Origin: DAOUAT01 sp964551735
GTDB lineage: Bacteria; Chloroflexota; Anaerolineae; CG2-30-64-16
Assembly: GCA_964551735.1 (NCBI GenBank)
Contig: CAZKEF010000060.1
Location: 1 to 29,830, forward strand
Direction of reading: 5' to 3'
Length of the DNA stretch: 29,830 bases
Shown: positions 15,299 through 23,365 of the stretch, piece after piece
How positions within the stretch are numbered: position 1 is the first letter of the stretch
How the letters are laid out: each line of letters starts with the position of its first letter
The notes under the pieces: model-generated
Database searches by the model: none
What the model was told of the DNA's origin: nothing
The model's input: only the letters and a program-made list of their open reading frames with translations
Translations under genes and position numbers: made by a program

Positions 15299-15344
15299 CT
15301 TCAGGGGCGCACCCTTGCGGTCGCCCCTGAAGGCAACCGCAAGG
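15299..15344. repeat. Overlapping palindromes between rnj and proline dehydrogenase
   Basis: CTTCAGGGGCG (15299-15309) pairs perfectly with CGCCCCTGAAG (15322-15332), an 11-bp stem. CCTTGCGGTCGCC (15313-15325) pairs at 12 of 13 positions with GGCAACCGCAAGG (15332-15344). The two stems share bases 15322-15325 and so exclude each other. There is no T-run. It resembles REP-type palindromic elements. Confidence 0.65.
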
Positions 15345-15354
15345 CCATGCCCCA

Positions 15355-17001
15355 CTATACTTCTAGCACCAACGGCAGCACCAGAGGCCGGCGGCCGGTG
15401 CGATTATAGCAATACGCGCTCAACGCGTCCTTGATCTTGTTGCGTGCCGACGAAGCTGCGCCGGGCATGCGCAACACCTGCCACATGCGTTCTTTTGCGC
15501 CTTCGATCAGCTCTTCCGATTCGGCCACGTACACGAAGCCACGCGTGAGGATCTCCGGGTCGGCCACCACTTCACCGGTTGCGCGGTCAATGGCCACCAT
15601 GGCCACCAGGAAGCCATCGCGCGCCAGGTGCTTGCGATCACGCAGCACGGCCGCGCCGATGTTGCCGATATCCAGGCCGTCCACCAGCACGTGACCACCG
15701 TTCACCTCTTCGCCCAGGCGCATGCCGTTCGGTCGCACTTCGATCACCTGTCCGCTCTCTACCACCAGGATATTCTGCCCTGGGATACCCATTGCCTGCG
15801 CCAGGCGGCTGTGCAGCACGAGGTGGCGGTACTCGCCGTGCATGGGCACGAAGAACTTGGGGCGGGTCAAGGTCAACATCAGCCGCAGATCCTCACGGCT
15901 GCCATGACCTGAGACATGCACGTCGTACAGGTCGCTGTAGATCACATCCGCGCCCAGGCGGAACAGGTCGTCAATGATGCGATTGACCAGCTCCTCGTTG
16001 CCCGGGATCGGTGTGGCGGAGAGCACCACCGTATCGCCGGGCTGGATCTGGAGCTGCGGATGTTCGTTGGCGGCCAGCCGCGCCAGCACCGCGCTGGGTT
16101 CGCCCTGGCTGCCTGTACAGACGATCACCACCTGCTCCGGTGGCAGGTTGTTCATCTCAGACGTGCCCAACAGGTCTTCGGCGGTGACGTCCAGGTAGCT
16201 CAGGTTGATGGCCATACGCACGTTGTTGACCATACTGCGCCCTACGACGCCGACGCGGCGCCCATATTGCCGCGCAACCTGGATCACCTGCTGAACGCGC
16301 GAAATATTGGATGCGAAGGTTGCGATGATGATCCGGCCTTTGGCGTTGGATATGATCTCGTCCAACGATTCGTTGACCTGCTGTTCCGACGGGGTGAACC
16401 CCTCTGTGTCTGCGTTGGTCGAGTCGGACAGTAGGAGCAGCACGCCGCGGTCGCCGGCCGCGCGCAATTTGGCTACATCGGTCAGCCGACCATCCACCGG
16501 ATGCTGATCGAACTTGAAATCGGTGGCATGGACCACCGTGCCGATGGGGGTGTGGATGATAAAGCCGACTGCATCGGGGATGCTGTGACAGACGTGAAAG
16601 AACTCGATCGTGAAGCTGCCCAACGTCAGCGCATTGTTCGGCAGGATCGTGTGCAACTCGGTATCCGCCAACAGGCCGGCCTCTTTCAACTTGACTTCAG
16701 CCAGCCCGCGGGTCAATGCCGTGGCGTACACCGGCACGTCCAAATATTTGCACAGGTAGGGCAGGGCGCCGATGTGATCCTCATGGCCGTGGGTGAGCAA
16801 GACCGCCAGCACCCGGTCAGCCCGATCGGTCAGATAGGTGATGTCAGGGTACACCAGGTCAATGCCAAGCATGTCGCTGTTGGGGAACATCAGCCCCGCG
16901 TCGAGCACCAAGATATCGCGGTCGTACTCCAGCGCCATCAGGTTTTTGCCGATCTCGCCGAAGCCGCCCAGTGGGATGATGCGCAGAGGTAGGTCAGACA
17001 A
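15355..17001 (-). CDS. rnj: Ribonuclease J
   Basis: This 548-aa metallo-beta-lactamase/beta-CASP nuclease acts in mRNA decay and rRNA maturation, with 5'-3' exo- and endonuclease activity in characterised members. It begins with the RNase J signature LGGFGEIGKN. The zinc site is H71-G-H-E-D75-H76. HATDFKFD, SDSTNADTEGFTPSE, VCTGSQGEP, VSGHGSREDL and FVPMHGEYRHL are all present. A C-terminal domain ends near TGRRPLVLPLVLEV. The start is TTG at 17001 with AGGAGG five bases upstream. It follows rimI by 25 bases and is probably the last gene of a tsaE-tsaB-rimI-rnj transcript. Confidence 0.96.
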   Translation of the reverse strand: MSDLPLRIIPLGGFGEIGKNLMALEYDRDILVLDAGLMFPNSDMLGIDLVYPDITYLTDRADRVLAVLLTHGHEDHIGALPYLCKYLDVPVYATALTRGLAEVKLKEAGLLADTELHTILPNNALTLGSFTIEFFHVCHSIPDAVGFIIHTPIGTVVHATDFKFDQHPVDGRLTDVAKLRAAGDRGVLLLLSDSTNADTEGFTPSEQQVNESLDEIISNAKGRIIIATFASNISRVQQVIQVARQYGRRVGVVGRSMVNNVRMAINLSYLDVTAEDLLGTSEMNNLPPEQVVIVCTGSQGEPSAVLARLAANEHPQLQIQPGDTVVLSATPIPGNEELVNRIIDDLFRLGADVIYSDLYDVHVSGHGSREDLRLMLTLTRPKFFVPMHGEYRHLVLHSRLAQAMGIPGQNILVVESGQVIEVRPNGMRLGEEVNGGHVLVDGLDIGNIGAAVLRDRKHLARDGFLVAMVAIDRATGEVVADPEILTRGFVYVAESEELIEGAKERMWQVLRMPGAASSARNKIKDALSAYCYNRTGRRPLVLPLVLEV

Positions 17002-17026
17002 ACGTGCCTCCTGGTATCAACAGTGT

Positions 17027-17680
17027 CTAGTTTTCGCCAAAACACGATGCGGCGCGCCTGAGCGCATCCTCGCGCGCGGCCGCCAGCCTGGCCTGTGTGC
17101 CAGGTTCAGTCAGTATCGGGGTTGTCATAATCAGGCCATCTTCGCCGTCCCGGTAGTAGTGCCGGCGGTGCCCCGTGATCTCGAAGCCCAGTTTTTCATA
17201 CAACTTCTGTGCTGGCGCATTGCTTGCCCGCACCTCCAGGGTGACCAGGCGGGCGCTTCGTGCTTGCGCTGCTTCCATCAGGGCGATCATCAGCCACTGT
17301 CCCAGACCGCAGCCGCGCCATGCCGGGTGCGAGGCGACGGTGGCAACATGCGCCTCGTCCACCATCAGCCAGAACCCGCCCCAGGCCAGGAGCGGCGGCA
17401 ACATGATTTCTGCTGTCCCCGCGACCGCTGTCGCCGCAAACTCGCCGGCAGACCAGGTCGCCGCCGCTTCCCTGCGGTCCGCCCGCGGCAGCGGGATCGG
17501 ACGGCCCACCGCGCCAGCCGGCGGCCGCAGCGCGAGATAGGTTGCCAATGGGTTGGCCGTCAGATCTGACAAATACATGCGCCGCGTCCAGGGTTCGGCA
17601 AAGCACAGCCGTTCCAGGGCCATGACGGCATCTAGGTCGTCGGGGGTCAGGGGCGACAGCACGGGCATCGGCATGGTCAA
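17027..17680 (-). CDS. rimI: RimI-like protein N-acetyltransferase
   Basis: This is a GNAT-family acetyltransferase related to RimI, which acetylates the N-terminus of ribosomal protein S18. The acetyl-CoA loop is R122-G-C-G-L-G127. The RimI-type tail LEVRASNAPAQKLYEKLGF...HYYRDGEDGLIM is intact (shown in part). At 217 aa it is longer than the usual 150-160. Residues about 53-98 form an Ala/Arg/Pro-rich insertion between the early strands, and about 30 residues extend the C-terminus. The TTG at 17680 overlaps the tsaB stop and has GGAGG six bases upstream; an ATG at 17674 is the alternative start. The position beside tsaB is the common arrangement in bacteria. Confidence 0.88.
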   Translation of the reverse strand: MTMPMPVLSPLTPDDLDAVMALERLCFAEPWTRRMYLSDLTANPLATYLALRPPAGAVGRPIPLPRADRREAAATWSAGEFAATAVAGTAEIMLPPLLAWGGFWLMVDEAHVATVASHPAWRGCGLGQWLMIALMEAAQARSARLVTLEVRASNAPAQKLYEKLGFEITGHRRHYYRDGEDGLIMTTPILTEPGTQARLAAAREDALRRAASCFGEN

Positions 17681-18369
17681 GCGGGGCCTCCGGCGGCCTG
17701 CGTGCCGTCTGGCTGCTGCAGGTAGATGGGGCTGAGGGTCGCCGGGTCATCGGCGGCGCCGGCCTGATGGCGCGCCCAGGCCAGCTCGGCCAGGTAGCCT
17801 GCCCGGCGCATGGCCAGGGCCGGGGGCAGGAATTGGGCGCGGGGCCGGCCTGCGAATTTGATCAGCGTCTCGCGGTCGGCCGGCGACACCTCGCCGACGA
17901 ACAGCATGGGCCGCAGGGTGGCGTTGGCGACGTCTACCGCGGTCCCCAGGGCATAGGGGGTCTGGTTGCTCCAGCCGGCTGGCCCGTGCGCGTAGGCAGC
18001 CCAGTAAACGCGGCCCCGACCGGCTTGCAGCAGCGCGACCACCGGCACCGGCTGGGCCTGGTGTGGGTAGGCCGCGGCGTCCAGCGTGGGCACGCCCAGC
18101 AGCTTGGCCCCGTGGGCCAGCGCCAGCCCTTTGGCGGCCGCCAGCCCCACCCGCAGCCCGGTGAACGAACCCGGCCCCAATGCCACGCCGACCGCGGTCA
18201 GATCGCGCGCCGCGATCCCTGCCTGGTCCATCATTTGGGCGATGGCGGGCATTAGCTCCTCGGTATGCCGGTTAGCGGAATGCCAGTTGTACTCGGTGAT
18301 CAGGCCGCGCGCCCCATCGTAAAGCGCGATGCCGGCCTGGCGGGTGGCGGTGTCAATGGCAAGTAACAT
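17677..18369 (-). CDS. tsaB: tRNA t6A biosynthesis protein TsaB
   Basis: TsaB is the non-catalytic ASKHA-fold partner of TsaD in the complex that makes N6-threonylcarbamoyladenosine (t6A37) on ANN-reading tRNAs. This 230-aa protein starts LLAIDTATRQAGIAL and carries the hallmark GPGSFTGLRVGLAAAKGLA in its N-terminal half. TsaB function in this complex is structural. It starts seven bases after tsaE, and its stop overlaps the rimI start as TTGA. tsaD is not in the window and must be elsewhere. Confidence 0.94.
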   Translation of the reverse strand: MLLAIDTATRQAGIALYDGARGLITEYNWHSANRHTEELMPAIAQMMDQAGIAARDLTAVGVALGPGSFTGLRVGLAAAKGLALAHGAKLLGVPTLDAAAYPHQAQPVPVVALLQAGRGRVYWAAYAHGPAGWSNQTPYALGTAVDVANATLRPMLFVGEVSPADRETLIKFAGRPRAQFLPPALAMRRAGYLAELAWARHQAGAADDPATLSPIYLQQPDGTQAAGGPA

Positions 18370-18376
18370 ATGCGCG

Positions 18377-18847
18377 TCACAAACTCATCAGGATCGCGGC
18401 CCAGCGCGATCCATGCGCCGTAAAGGTCAGCCGGCGCTGGTCTTCATCAAGGTGCTCGAGCAGAATGTCCAGGTGATCGGCCGGCAGCAGGCCAGGGATA
18501 CGGTCGGCCCACTCGATGACCACGATATCATCGCCGGCGAACAGGTCCGCCAGGCCAGCATCCCACATCTCCAGTGGCGCATCCTGCAAGCGATAGCAGT
18601 CTGCGTGGTGCAGCGCGCGGCCATCCGCCGCGCGATATCGGTTTATCAGCACAAAGGTGGGGCTGGTGACCGGCGCAGTGATGCCCAGTCCTTGGGCCAG
18701 ACCCTGGACAAAGGTGGTCTTACCGGCCCCTAGATCGCCTGCCAGCGCGATCACGTCTCCTGCAGTCAGAGAGGAAGCCACACGCGCGGCCAGCGCCCGT
18801 GTTTCGCCGGCCGATCGAGTCTCCCAAATGCGTTTCGTTATGCTCAT
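18377..18847 (-). CDS. tsaE: tRNA t6A biosynthesis ATPase TsaE
   Basis: TsaE is the P-loop ATPase that drives turnover of the TsaBDE complex in t6A synthesis. This 156-aa protein has Walker A GDLGAGKT (37-44), the family segment TSPTFVLINRY, and IEWADRI near the Walker B-like region. Length and motif order match the family. The ATG at 18847 has no Shine-Dalgarno. A perfect TATAAT ends only 11 bases upstream, so the mRNA leader should be about five bases or less. It is the first gene of tsaE-tsaB-rimI-rnj. Confidence 0.94.
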   Translation of the reverse strand: MSITKRIWETRSAGETRALAARVASSLTAGDVIALAGDLGAGKTTFVQGLAQGLGITAPVTSPTFVLINRYRAADGRALHHADCYRLQDAPLEMWDAGLADLFAGDDIVVIEWADRIPGLLPADHLDILLEHLDEDQRRLTFTAHGSRWAAILMSL

Positions 18848-18858
18848 CGTTGTGCGCT

Positions 18859-18887
18859 ATTATACCGCGGGTCATAGGCGCGACCAA
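18859..18887 (-). promoter_or_regulatory. Promoter of the tsaE operon
   Basis: On the minus strand TTGGTC (18887-18882) and TATAAT (18864-18859) are 17 bases apart. The predicted start near 18852 lies about five bases from the tsaE ATG, so the transcript is nearly leaderless. Confidence 0.7.
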
Positions 18888-18904
18888 ACAGATCCAACAC
18901 CGCT

Positions 18905-18932
18905 TTTACAAAGCATGCGTTCGTGGTATGAT
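18905..18932 (+). promoter_or_regulatory. Divergent promoter of the phosphoesterase gene
   Basis: TTTACA (18905-18910) and TATGAT (18927-18932) are 16 bases apart. Transcription should start near 18939, leaving a leader of about 27 bases that contains AAGGAG. Its -35 box lies 17 bases from the -35 box of the opposite tsaE promoter. Confidence 0.62.
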
Positions 18933-18965
18933 GCGATCGAGTTTGCATCAAGGAGTTGATCTCTC

Positions 18966-19703
18966 ATGCGTGTGTTGGTGCTATCCGATATCCACGCCAA
19001 CCTGGCTGCGCTAGATGCGGTGTTACACGATGCTACGGGCGAGTATGACGTCATCTGGTGCCTGGGTGATACGGTCGGTTATGGGCCGGAGCCGGATGAG
19101 TGCGTCAAGCGCCTGCGCTTGTTGGATACGATCACGGTGGTGGGCAACCATGATTGGGCCGTGTTGGAGCGCGCGGACGTCAACGATTTCAACACCGAGG
19201 CGCGGCGGGCCGTGGTGTGGACGCGCCGCAATTTGAGCCCGGAGAGCATCGCCTGGTTGAGCGATCTGTCCAGCAAACCGGTTGTGCACGGCGATTTCAC
19301 GCTGACGCACGGCAGCCCGCGCGATCCGGTGTGGGAATACATCCTGCAGTCGGCGGTTGCCACGCCGAATTTCAGTCATTTCGGATCGCGTTTCTGTCTG
19401 GTCGGCCATACGCACGTGCCGGCCTTGCACATACTGGCGGCCGGCGAGTCCCGCGCGCGCGTGCTGACCCCCGTTGTCGGCCAGCCGGTTGACTTGCGGG
19501 ACGGTTGGCGGGTCATTATGAACCCAGGCAGTGTGGGCCAACCGCGCGACAACGACCCGCGGGCAGCCTATGCGCTGCTGGACACGCAAGCAGCGCGGTG
19601 GACTGCACGTCGCGCGGCCTATCCCATCGAGGTCACGCAGGCGCACATGCGCGCGGCTGGCCTTCCTGAACGGCTGATCAATCGGTTGGCATATGGGTGG
19701 TGA
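18966..19703 (+). CDS. Calcineurin-like metallophosphoesterase
   Basis: This 245-aa cytoplasmic protein belongs to the YfcE/MJ0936-like group of dinuclear-metal phosphoesterases. All metal-binding motifs are visible in order: D8-x-H10 (SDIHAN), G34-D35 (LGDTVGYGP), G60-N-H-D63, the HGSP loop, and GHTH. The later NPGSVGQPRD is also typical. The substrate is not predictable; relatives act on phosphodiesters or protein phosphates. AAGGAG lies ten bases before the ATG. It is transcribed divergently from tsaE. Confidence 0.92.
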   Translation: MRVLVLSDIHANLAALDAVLHDATGEYDVIWCLGDTVGYGPEPDECVKRLRLLDTITVVGNHDWAVLERADVNDFNTEARRAVVWTRRNLSPESIAWLSDLSSKPVVHGDFTLTHGSPRDPVWEYILQSAVATPNFSHFGSRFCLVGHTHVPALHILAAGESRARVLTPVVGQPVDLRDGWRVIMNPGSVGQPRDNDPRAAYALLDTQAARWTARRAAYPIEVTQAHMRAAGLPERLINRLAYGW

Positions 19704-19817
19704 GGCAACAGATGCCTTCGGCAAACGGATGAGCAGATAGTGGTCTGGAACATGCCGTTGTGCGCAAGCGTCTTGGAAAGTGTCCGTCCAGATGCGCATG
19801 CTCAAGAAGGAGGGGAT

Positions 19818-20693
19818 ATGTTCCATAAGGCTTTTGCCGGTGTTTTGCTGGTTGCGCTCTTGATCGCGGCGGTCGGTTGCGCGGCCGCGGCGCCCGTCCG
19901 GCAGGTGGCGGAATCCACGGCTGGAACTGCGCCGGCGCAGCCGCGCGAGTTTGCCTCGACGCAGGCGGATAGTGCGTTAGCCGGCGACACCGAGCGCATG
20001 ATCATCCGTACGGCCGACCTCAGCATCGTCGTGACCGACGCGGCCCAAGCCCAGCAGGCCGTCGTTGACATGGTGAACGGCATGGGCGGTTACATCGCTG
20101 ATTCCAACGCCTGGCGTGAGGGCGAGCAATTGCGCGCCCGCATGACCATCCGCGTGCCGTCGGACAGGCTGGATGCTGCGCTGGCCGCGCTGAAGGCGCT
20201 GGCGGTGCGCGTGCAGCAGGAGAACATCCGGGGCGATGATGTCACTGAAGAATTCACCGACTTGACGGCGCAGCTGACCAACCTGGAGGCCACGGAGGTG
20301 GAGCTGCGTGAGCTCCTGGCGGAGGTGCGGCAGAAGACGCAGAAGGCCGAGGACGTGCTGGCGGTCTATCGCGAGCTGACGAGCATCCGCGGGGAGATCG
20401 AGCGGGTGAAGGGCCGCATGCAATACCTGAGCACTATGACGTCCCTGGCCACCATCAACGTTGACCTGATCCCCGACGTGCTGGCGAAGCCGGTGGTGGA
20501 GCCGGGCTGGCGGCCGGCTGAGACGCTGAAGAACGCCGGCCGTGCCCTGGTGAACACCTTGAAGGGTCTGGTGGATGCGATCATCTGGGTGGTCATCTAC
20601 GTGCTGCCGGTGCTGTTGCTCCTGACGATCCCGGTGGTGGCGCTCGTCTTGTTCATCCGCTGGCTCAGGCGGCGGGTTCGGCGTCGGGCATAG
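19818..20693 (+). CDS. DUF4349 lipoprotein with C-terminal membrane anchor
   Basis: This is a 291-aa envelope protein. The start at 19818 is preceded by AAGGAGG; the longer frame to 19740 lacks such a site. Residues 6-19 are hydrophobic and end at the lipobox AVGC with Cys21. A DUF4349 domain follows: MIIRTADLSIVV, then MGGYIADSN, IRVPSDRLDAALAAL, and a predicted coiled coil around residues 140-190 rich in Glu, Leu and Arg. One transmembrane helix lies near the end (IIWVVIYVLPVLLLLTIPVV, approximate), followed by a very basic tail. With both lipid and helix anchors it would have both ends at the membrane. Its molecular role is unknown. A strong terminator follows. Confidence 0.87.
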   Translation: MFHKAFAGVLLVALLIAAVGCAAAAPVRQVAESTAGTAPAQPREFASTQADSALAGDTERMIIRTADLSIVVTDAAQAQQAVVDMVNGMGGYIADSNAWREGEQLRARMTIRVPSDRLDAALAALKALAVRVQQENIRGDDVTEEFTDLTAQLTNLEATEVELRELLAEVRQKTQKAEDVLAVYRELTSIRGEIERVKGRMQYLSTMTSLATINVDLIPDVLAKPVVEPGWRPAETLKNAGRALVNTLKGLVDAIIWVVIYVLPVLLLLTIPVVALVLFIRWLRRRVRRRA

Positions 20694-20714
20694 GGCGCTA
20701 TTCTGTAGACGTGG

Positions 20715-20751
20715 AAACTCCTGGAGCTTGTATCAGACTCCAGGAGTTTTT
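20715..20751. terminator. Strong intrinsic terminator between convergent genes
   Basis: AAACTCCTGGAG (20715-20726) and CTCCAGGAGTTT (20738-20749) form a perfect 12-bp stem with an 11-base loop. A run of five T on the plus strand (20747-20751) ends DUF4349 transcription. The minus strand has only TTT after the stem but may also use it for the convergent uvrC operon. Confidence 0.85.
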
Positions 20752-20769
20752 GCTCATCGGCAGCACGCT

Positions 20770-23364
20770 TCAGAAGCGCAGCCCGGCACTGCCACGCTCG
20801 CCCATGTCCCGGATATCATCGTAGACCTGCAAGCTTTCGATCATCTCACGCTGGCGGTCTTCTGCTCTTTTTGCTTCCTGGCGCTGACGCAAGGCGTCCA
20901 GCTTTTGGAAGACGGCTTGTTGCACCAGCCTGGGATTCCCGATCATCACGAAGTCATAACCTTCATCGGCCGCGGCCGTCCGGATCACCACGTTGCCGTA
21001 ATCGAAGATCACCGAGAGCAGTCCCAGCCGCTTGAAATCCACTGACTGCACGCGTTCCAGATTACCTTCGCGGCGCTTATAGTCCAAGCCGAAAGGTTTC
21101 ATCTCGATGTCAATGAGCTTGTCGTCGGTCAGCACATAGACATCGTTGAGATAGTCCGCCACCCGCCAGGCCAGGACAATCGCAAAGAAGGTGAGCAGCA
21201 CCAGCCAGGCCAGAATTAGACTTGTCTGTGCTGCGCGCAAGGCGCTCGCGACTGAGCCCAGGCTCGGGAGCAGGATCAACAGCGCCAGGATGCCGAAAAA
21301 AGACCACCAGGTGCGCTTGATCAACGCGATGGGGTGTTTGCGCCAAATGATCTCACCGGAGAGGGGCTGAGAGGGCGGCGGCGCTGACACCAGCAGGGCC
21401 TTACGCAGCCGTTCGGGCAAGGGCCGGGTCAGCCAGCGCAACAGCCGCCGCGGCCAGGCTGTCTGTGACGCCGGCAAGGAGTGTGGGCGCCGGACGCCGA
21501 CCGAACGGGATTGCCACCATCGGCTGAACAACCCTGTGCCTGGCACAGGCGCCTCATCGCCCAGGGCCCGCTTGCGCTCAGGGATGGGCAGCACTACCCG
21601 CAGTTGTGAGATCAGCAGCCGCCGCAAGATCTCTTTCTGCTGGCCGCGGGCTACTGCCGCCGCCTGCGCCTTGCCTTCCAGGATGTTGCGTTTGACGACC
21701 TCGGGTTCCGGCACGTTGGCAAAAACGATGGCGCCGACTTTGGCGGCTGTGCGCACCGTTAAGTCGCCCCAGTCAAAGAACCGTCCCCAGAACCCTGCCT
21801 TCACGGTGACATCCTGGACGACCTCGATGGGCGCCTCCATCAGGGTTTCGGAAAAGGATAGCAAATGACGGTCGTAACGCGTCACCCGGCGGTTTGTGAC
21901 CACGTAATGGTCATCGAAGTAGTTGACGATGAACCAGGTCTCCGCCAGGGCCAGGAACCCCAACAGCAACACCCAGACCACAAGCAGGCCGCTGCGGAAA
22001 GGTGGTGGGACCGCCTGGATGACGACCAGGAGGATGACCGCCAGCAGGATCGGCAGCGCGGCCGGCCCGATGAGCCAGAAAGGATGTCCACGGCCGTCCC
22101 AGATGATCAGCTCATCCTCCCCTTGCCATGAGTAGCGGCGTTTGACCCCCCGAATCTGGCTGAAGCGCCGGTACAGGCCCACTTTGTTGTCCCATAAGTC
22201 CCCGCGCTCGGCGAACGCAGTTTGCAGGTCGCGGCGGTCGAGGGTGATCACATCCGCTCCTTGCAGCCCGGTTTCTGCGCCTGCGGCAGGCGCGATCGCG
22301 CCACGCACCGTGGCGTCGCGCGGCTGGCCCGCCAGCAGCGAAGTTTCGCCGTATGAGCCGCCAGGCCGGATGTAGCTGGTGGGCCGAGCGCGGCCCTGTT
22401 CGTCGAAGTTTGTGACCAGGGCCAGGCCTTCTCGTATGATCACGAAGCTGTGTCCCAGCCCGCCCTGGGTGGTAATGTTTTGCCGATCGGGCACGAACCC
22501 CCAGCCGCAAAACTGCGCCAGGTGTTGGCGATGGGCTTCGGTCATCCCTTCCTGCGTGAATAGCTCTGCCTCTTCCAGGACTTTTGCGATATCGAGTGGC
22601 TCGGCTGCCAGGGTTCGTACATCCGGGAAGGCGTTCAGCAGGCGTTCGGTGTGCTCCGCAGGCAGGTAGAACAAGTGGCTATGTAGGTAGGCCGTCGCCT
22701 CGGCTGCGGCACGGCGGGCTGCCCGCTGCACATCGGGCGAAAAAAAGAAGTTGCCGGCCGAAAGGCGCCACCCTGGCTGATCGAAGCTGGCCGGGCTTGT
22801 GACGGTGATTTGGCCGAAATCGATGAGCCACAGCCCCGGCTTGTCGGGCAGCGGCACGGCTGCGCCCTGGTCCAGGCTAAACTCCTCCATTGCCAGGGCG
22901 ATCCGCATCACCTGGGCGTCGGTCAGCGTGCGCAGGAGAGGTATGGAACGGAGTCGGCTGGCCCGTTTTTCTTGCAGCAAGGTCTCGTACAGGCCGGAAT
23001 TGCGTTCCATCGCGGTGCGCAAATCGCCCGCTAACATTTCATACAGCACCACTTCGGTTTCTGTCACCGCGGTGGACAGGTGCTGGCCGCCAAAAAGCGC
23101 ATGCTGGCCAAAATAGTCGCCGGGCCCAAAGCGCCGGCGCAGCCATTCGACCCCTTGATGCTTCAGGGACTGCAGGATGCTTCCCGTGCCCACGAGGTAC
23201 AGGTAGTCGGCGGTTTCACGCTCGGCGAACACGGACCTGCCTGCGGGCAATACGACGCGCTCAAAGCGCAGGCTCAGGTCGGTTTCGGCGTCTTTCCACC
23301 TTTCGAAGATCGGCGAGCCTTTGAAGGTGGCCCAGAATTCCCTGCGCTCCGCTTCGTTCAGCAT
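20770..23364 (-). CDS. Membrane protein with three cyclic-nucleotide-type domains and two bPH2 domains
   Basis: This 864-aa protein has an unusual domain string. Residues about 15-130 are a CNB-like beta-barrel whose phosphate cassette (FGQHAL...HLSTAV) lacks the usual Arg. Residues about 135-245 look like a second, degenerate copy. Residues about 255-400 are a third with an intact cassette, G339-E340-TSLLAGQP-R349-DATV. Two membrane helices (about 429-480) lead into a bacterial PH domain (YVVTNRRVTRYD...VVQDVTV). After a basic linker, two more helices (about 685-735) lead into a second bPH2 domain (YVLTDDKLIDIE...ERVQSVDF). A charged coiled tail closes it. It may be a membrane sensor of cAMP-like ligands, but the ligand is inference. 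It starts one base after the uvrC stop with AGAGAGG at good spacing. Confidence 0.88.
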   Translation of the reverse strand: MLNEAERREFWATFKGSPIFERWKDAETDLSLRFERVVLPAGRSVFAERETADYLYLVGTGSILQSLKHQGVEWLRRRFGPGDYFGQHALFGGQHLSTAVTETEVVLYEMLAGDLRTAMERNSGLYETLLQEKRASRLRSIPLLRTLTDAQVMRIALAMEEFSLDQGAAVPLPDKPGLWLIDFGQITVTSPASFDQPGWRLSAGNFFFSPDVQRAARRAAAEATAYLHSHLFYLPAEHTERLLNAFPDVRTLAAEPLDIAKVLEEAELFTQEGMTEAHRQHLAQFCGWGFVPDRQNITTQGGLGHSFVIIREGLALVTNFDEQGRARPTSYIRPGGSYGETSLLAGQPRDATVRGAIAPAAGAETGLQGADVITLDRRDLQTAFAERGDLWDNKVGLYRRFSQIRGVKRRYSWQGEDELIIWDGRGHPFWLIGPAALPILLAVILLVVIQAVPPPFRSGLLVVWVLLLGFLALAETWFIVNYFDDHYVVTNRRVTRYDRHLLSFSETLMEAPIEVVQDVTVKAGFWGRFFDWGDLTVRTAAKVGAIVFANVPEPEVVKRNILEGKAQAAAVARGQQKEILRRLLISQLRVVLPIPERKRALGDEAPVPGTGLFSRWWQSRSVGVRRPHSLPASQTAWPRRLLRWLTRPLPERLRKALLVSAPPPSQPLSGEIIWRKHPIALIKRTWWSFFGILALLILLPSLGSVASALRAAQTSLILAWLVLLTFFAIVLAWRVADYLNDVYVLTDDKLIDIEMKPFGLDYKRREGNLERVQSVDFKRLGLLSVIFDYGNVVIRTAAADEGYDFVMIGNPRLVQQAVFQKLDALRQRQEAKRAEDRQREMIESLQVYDDIRDMGERGSAGLRF

Positions 23365-23365
23365 C

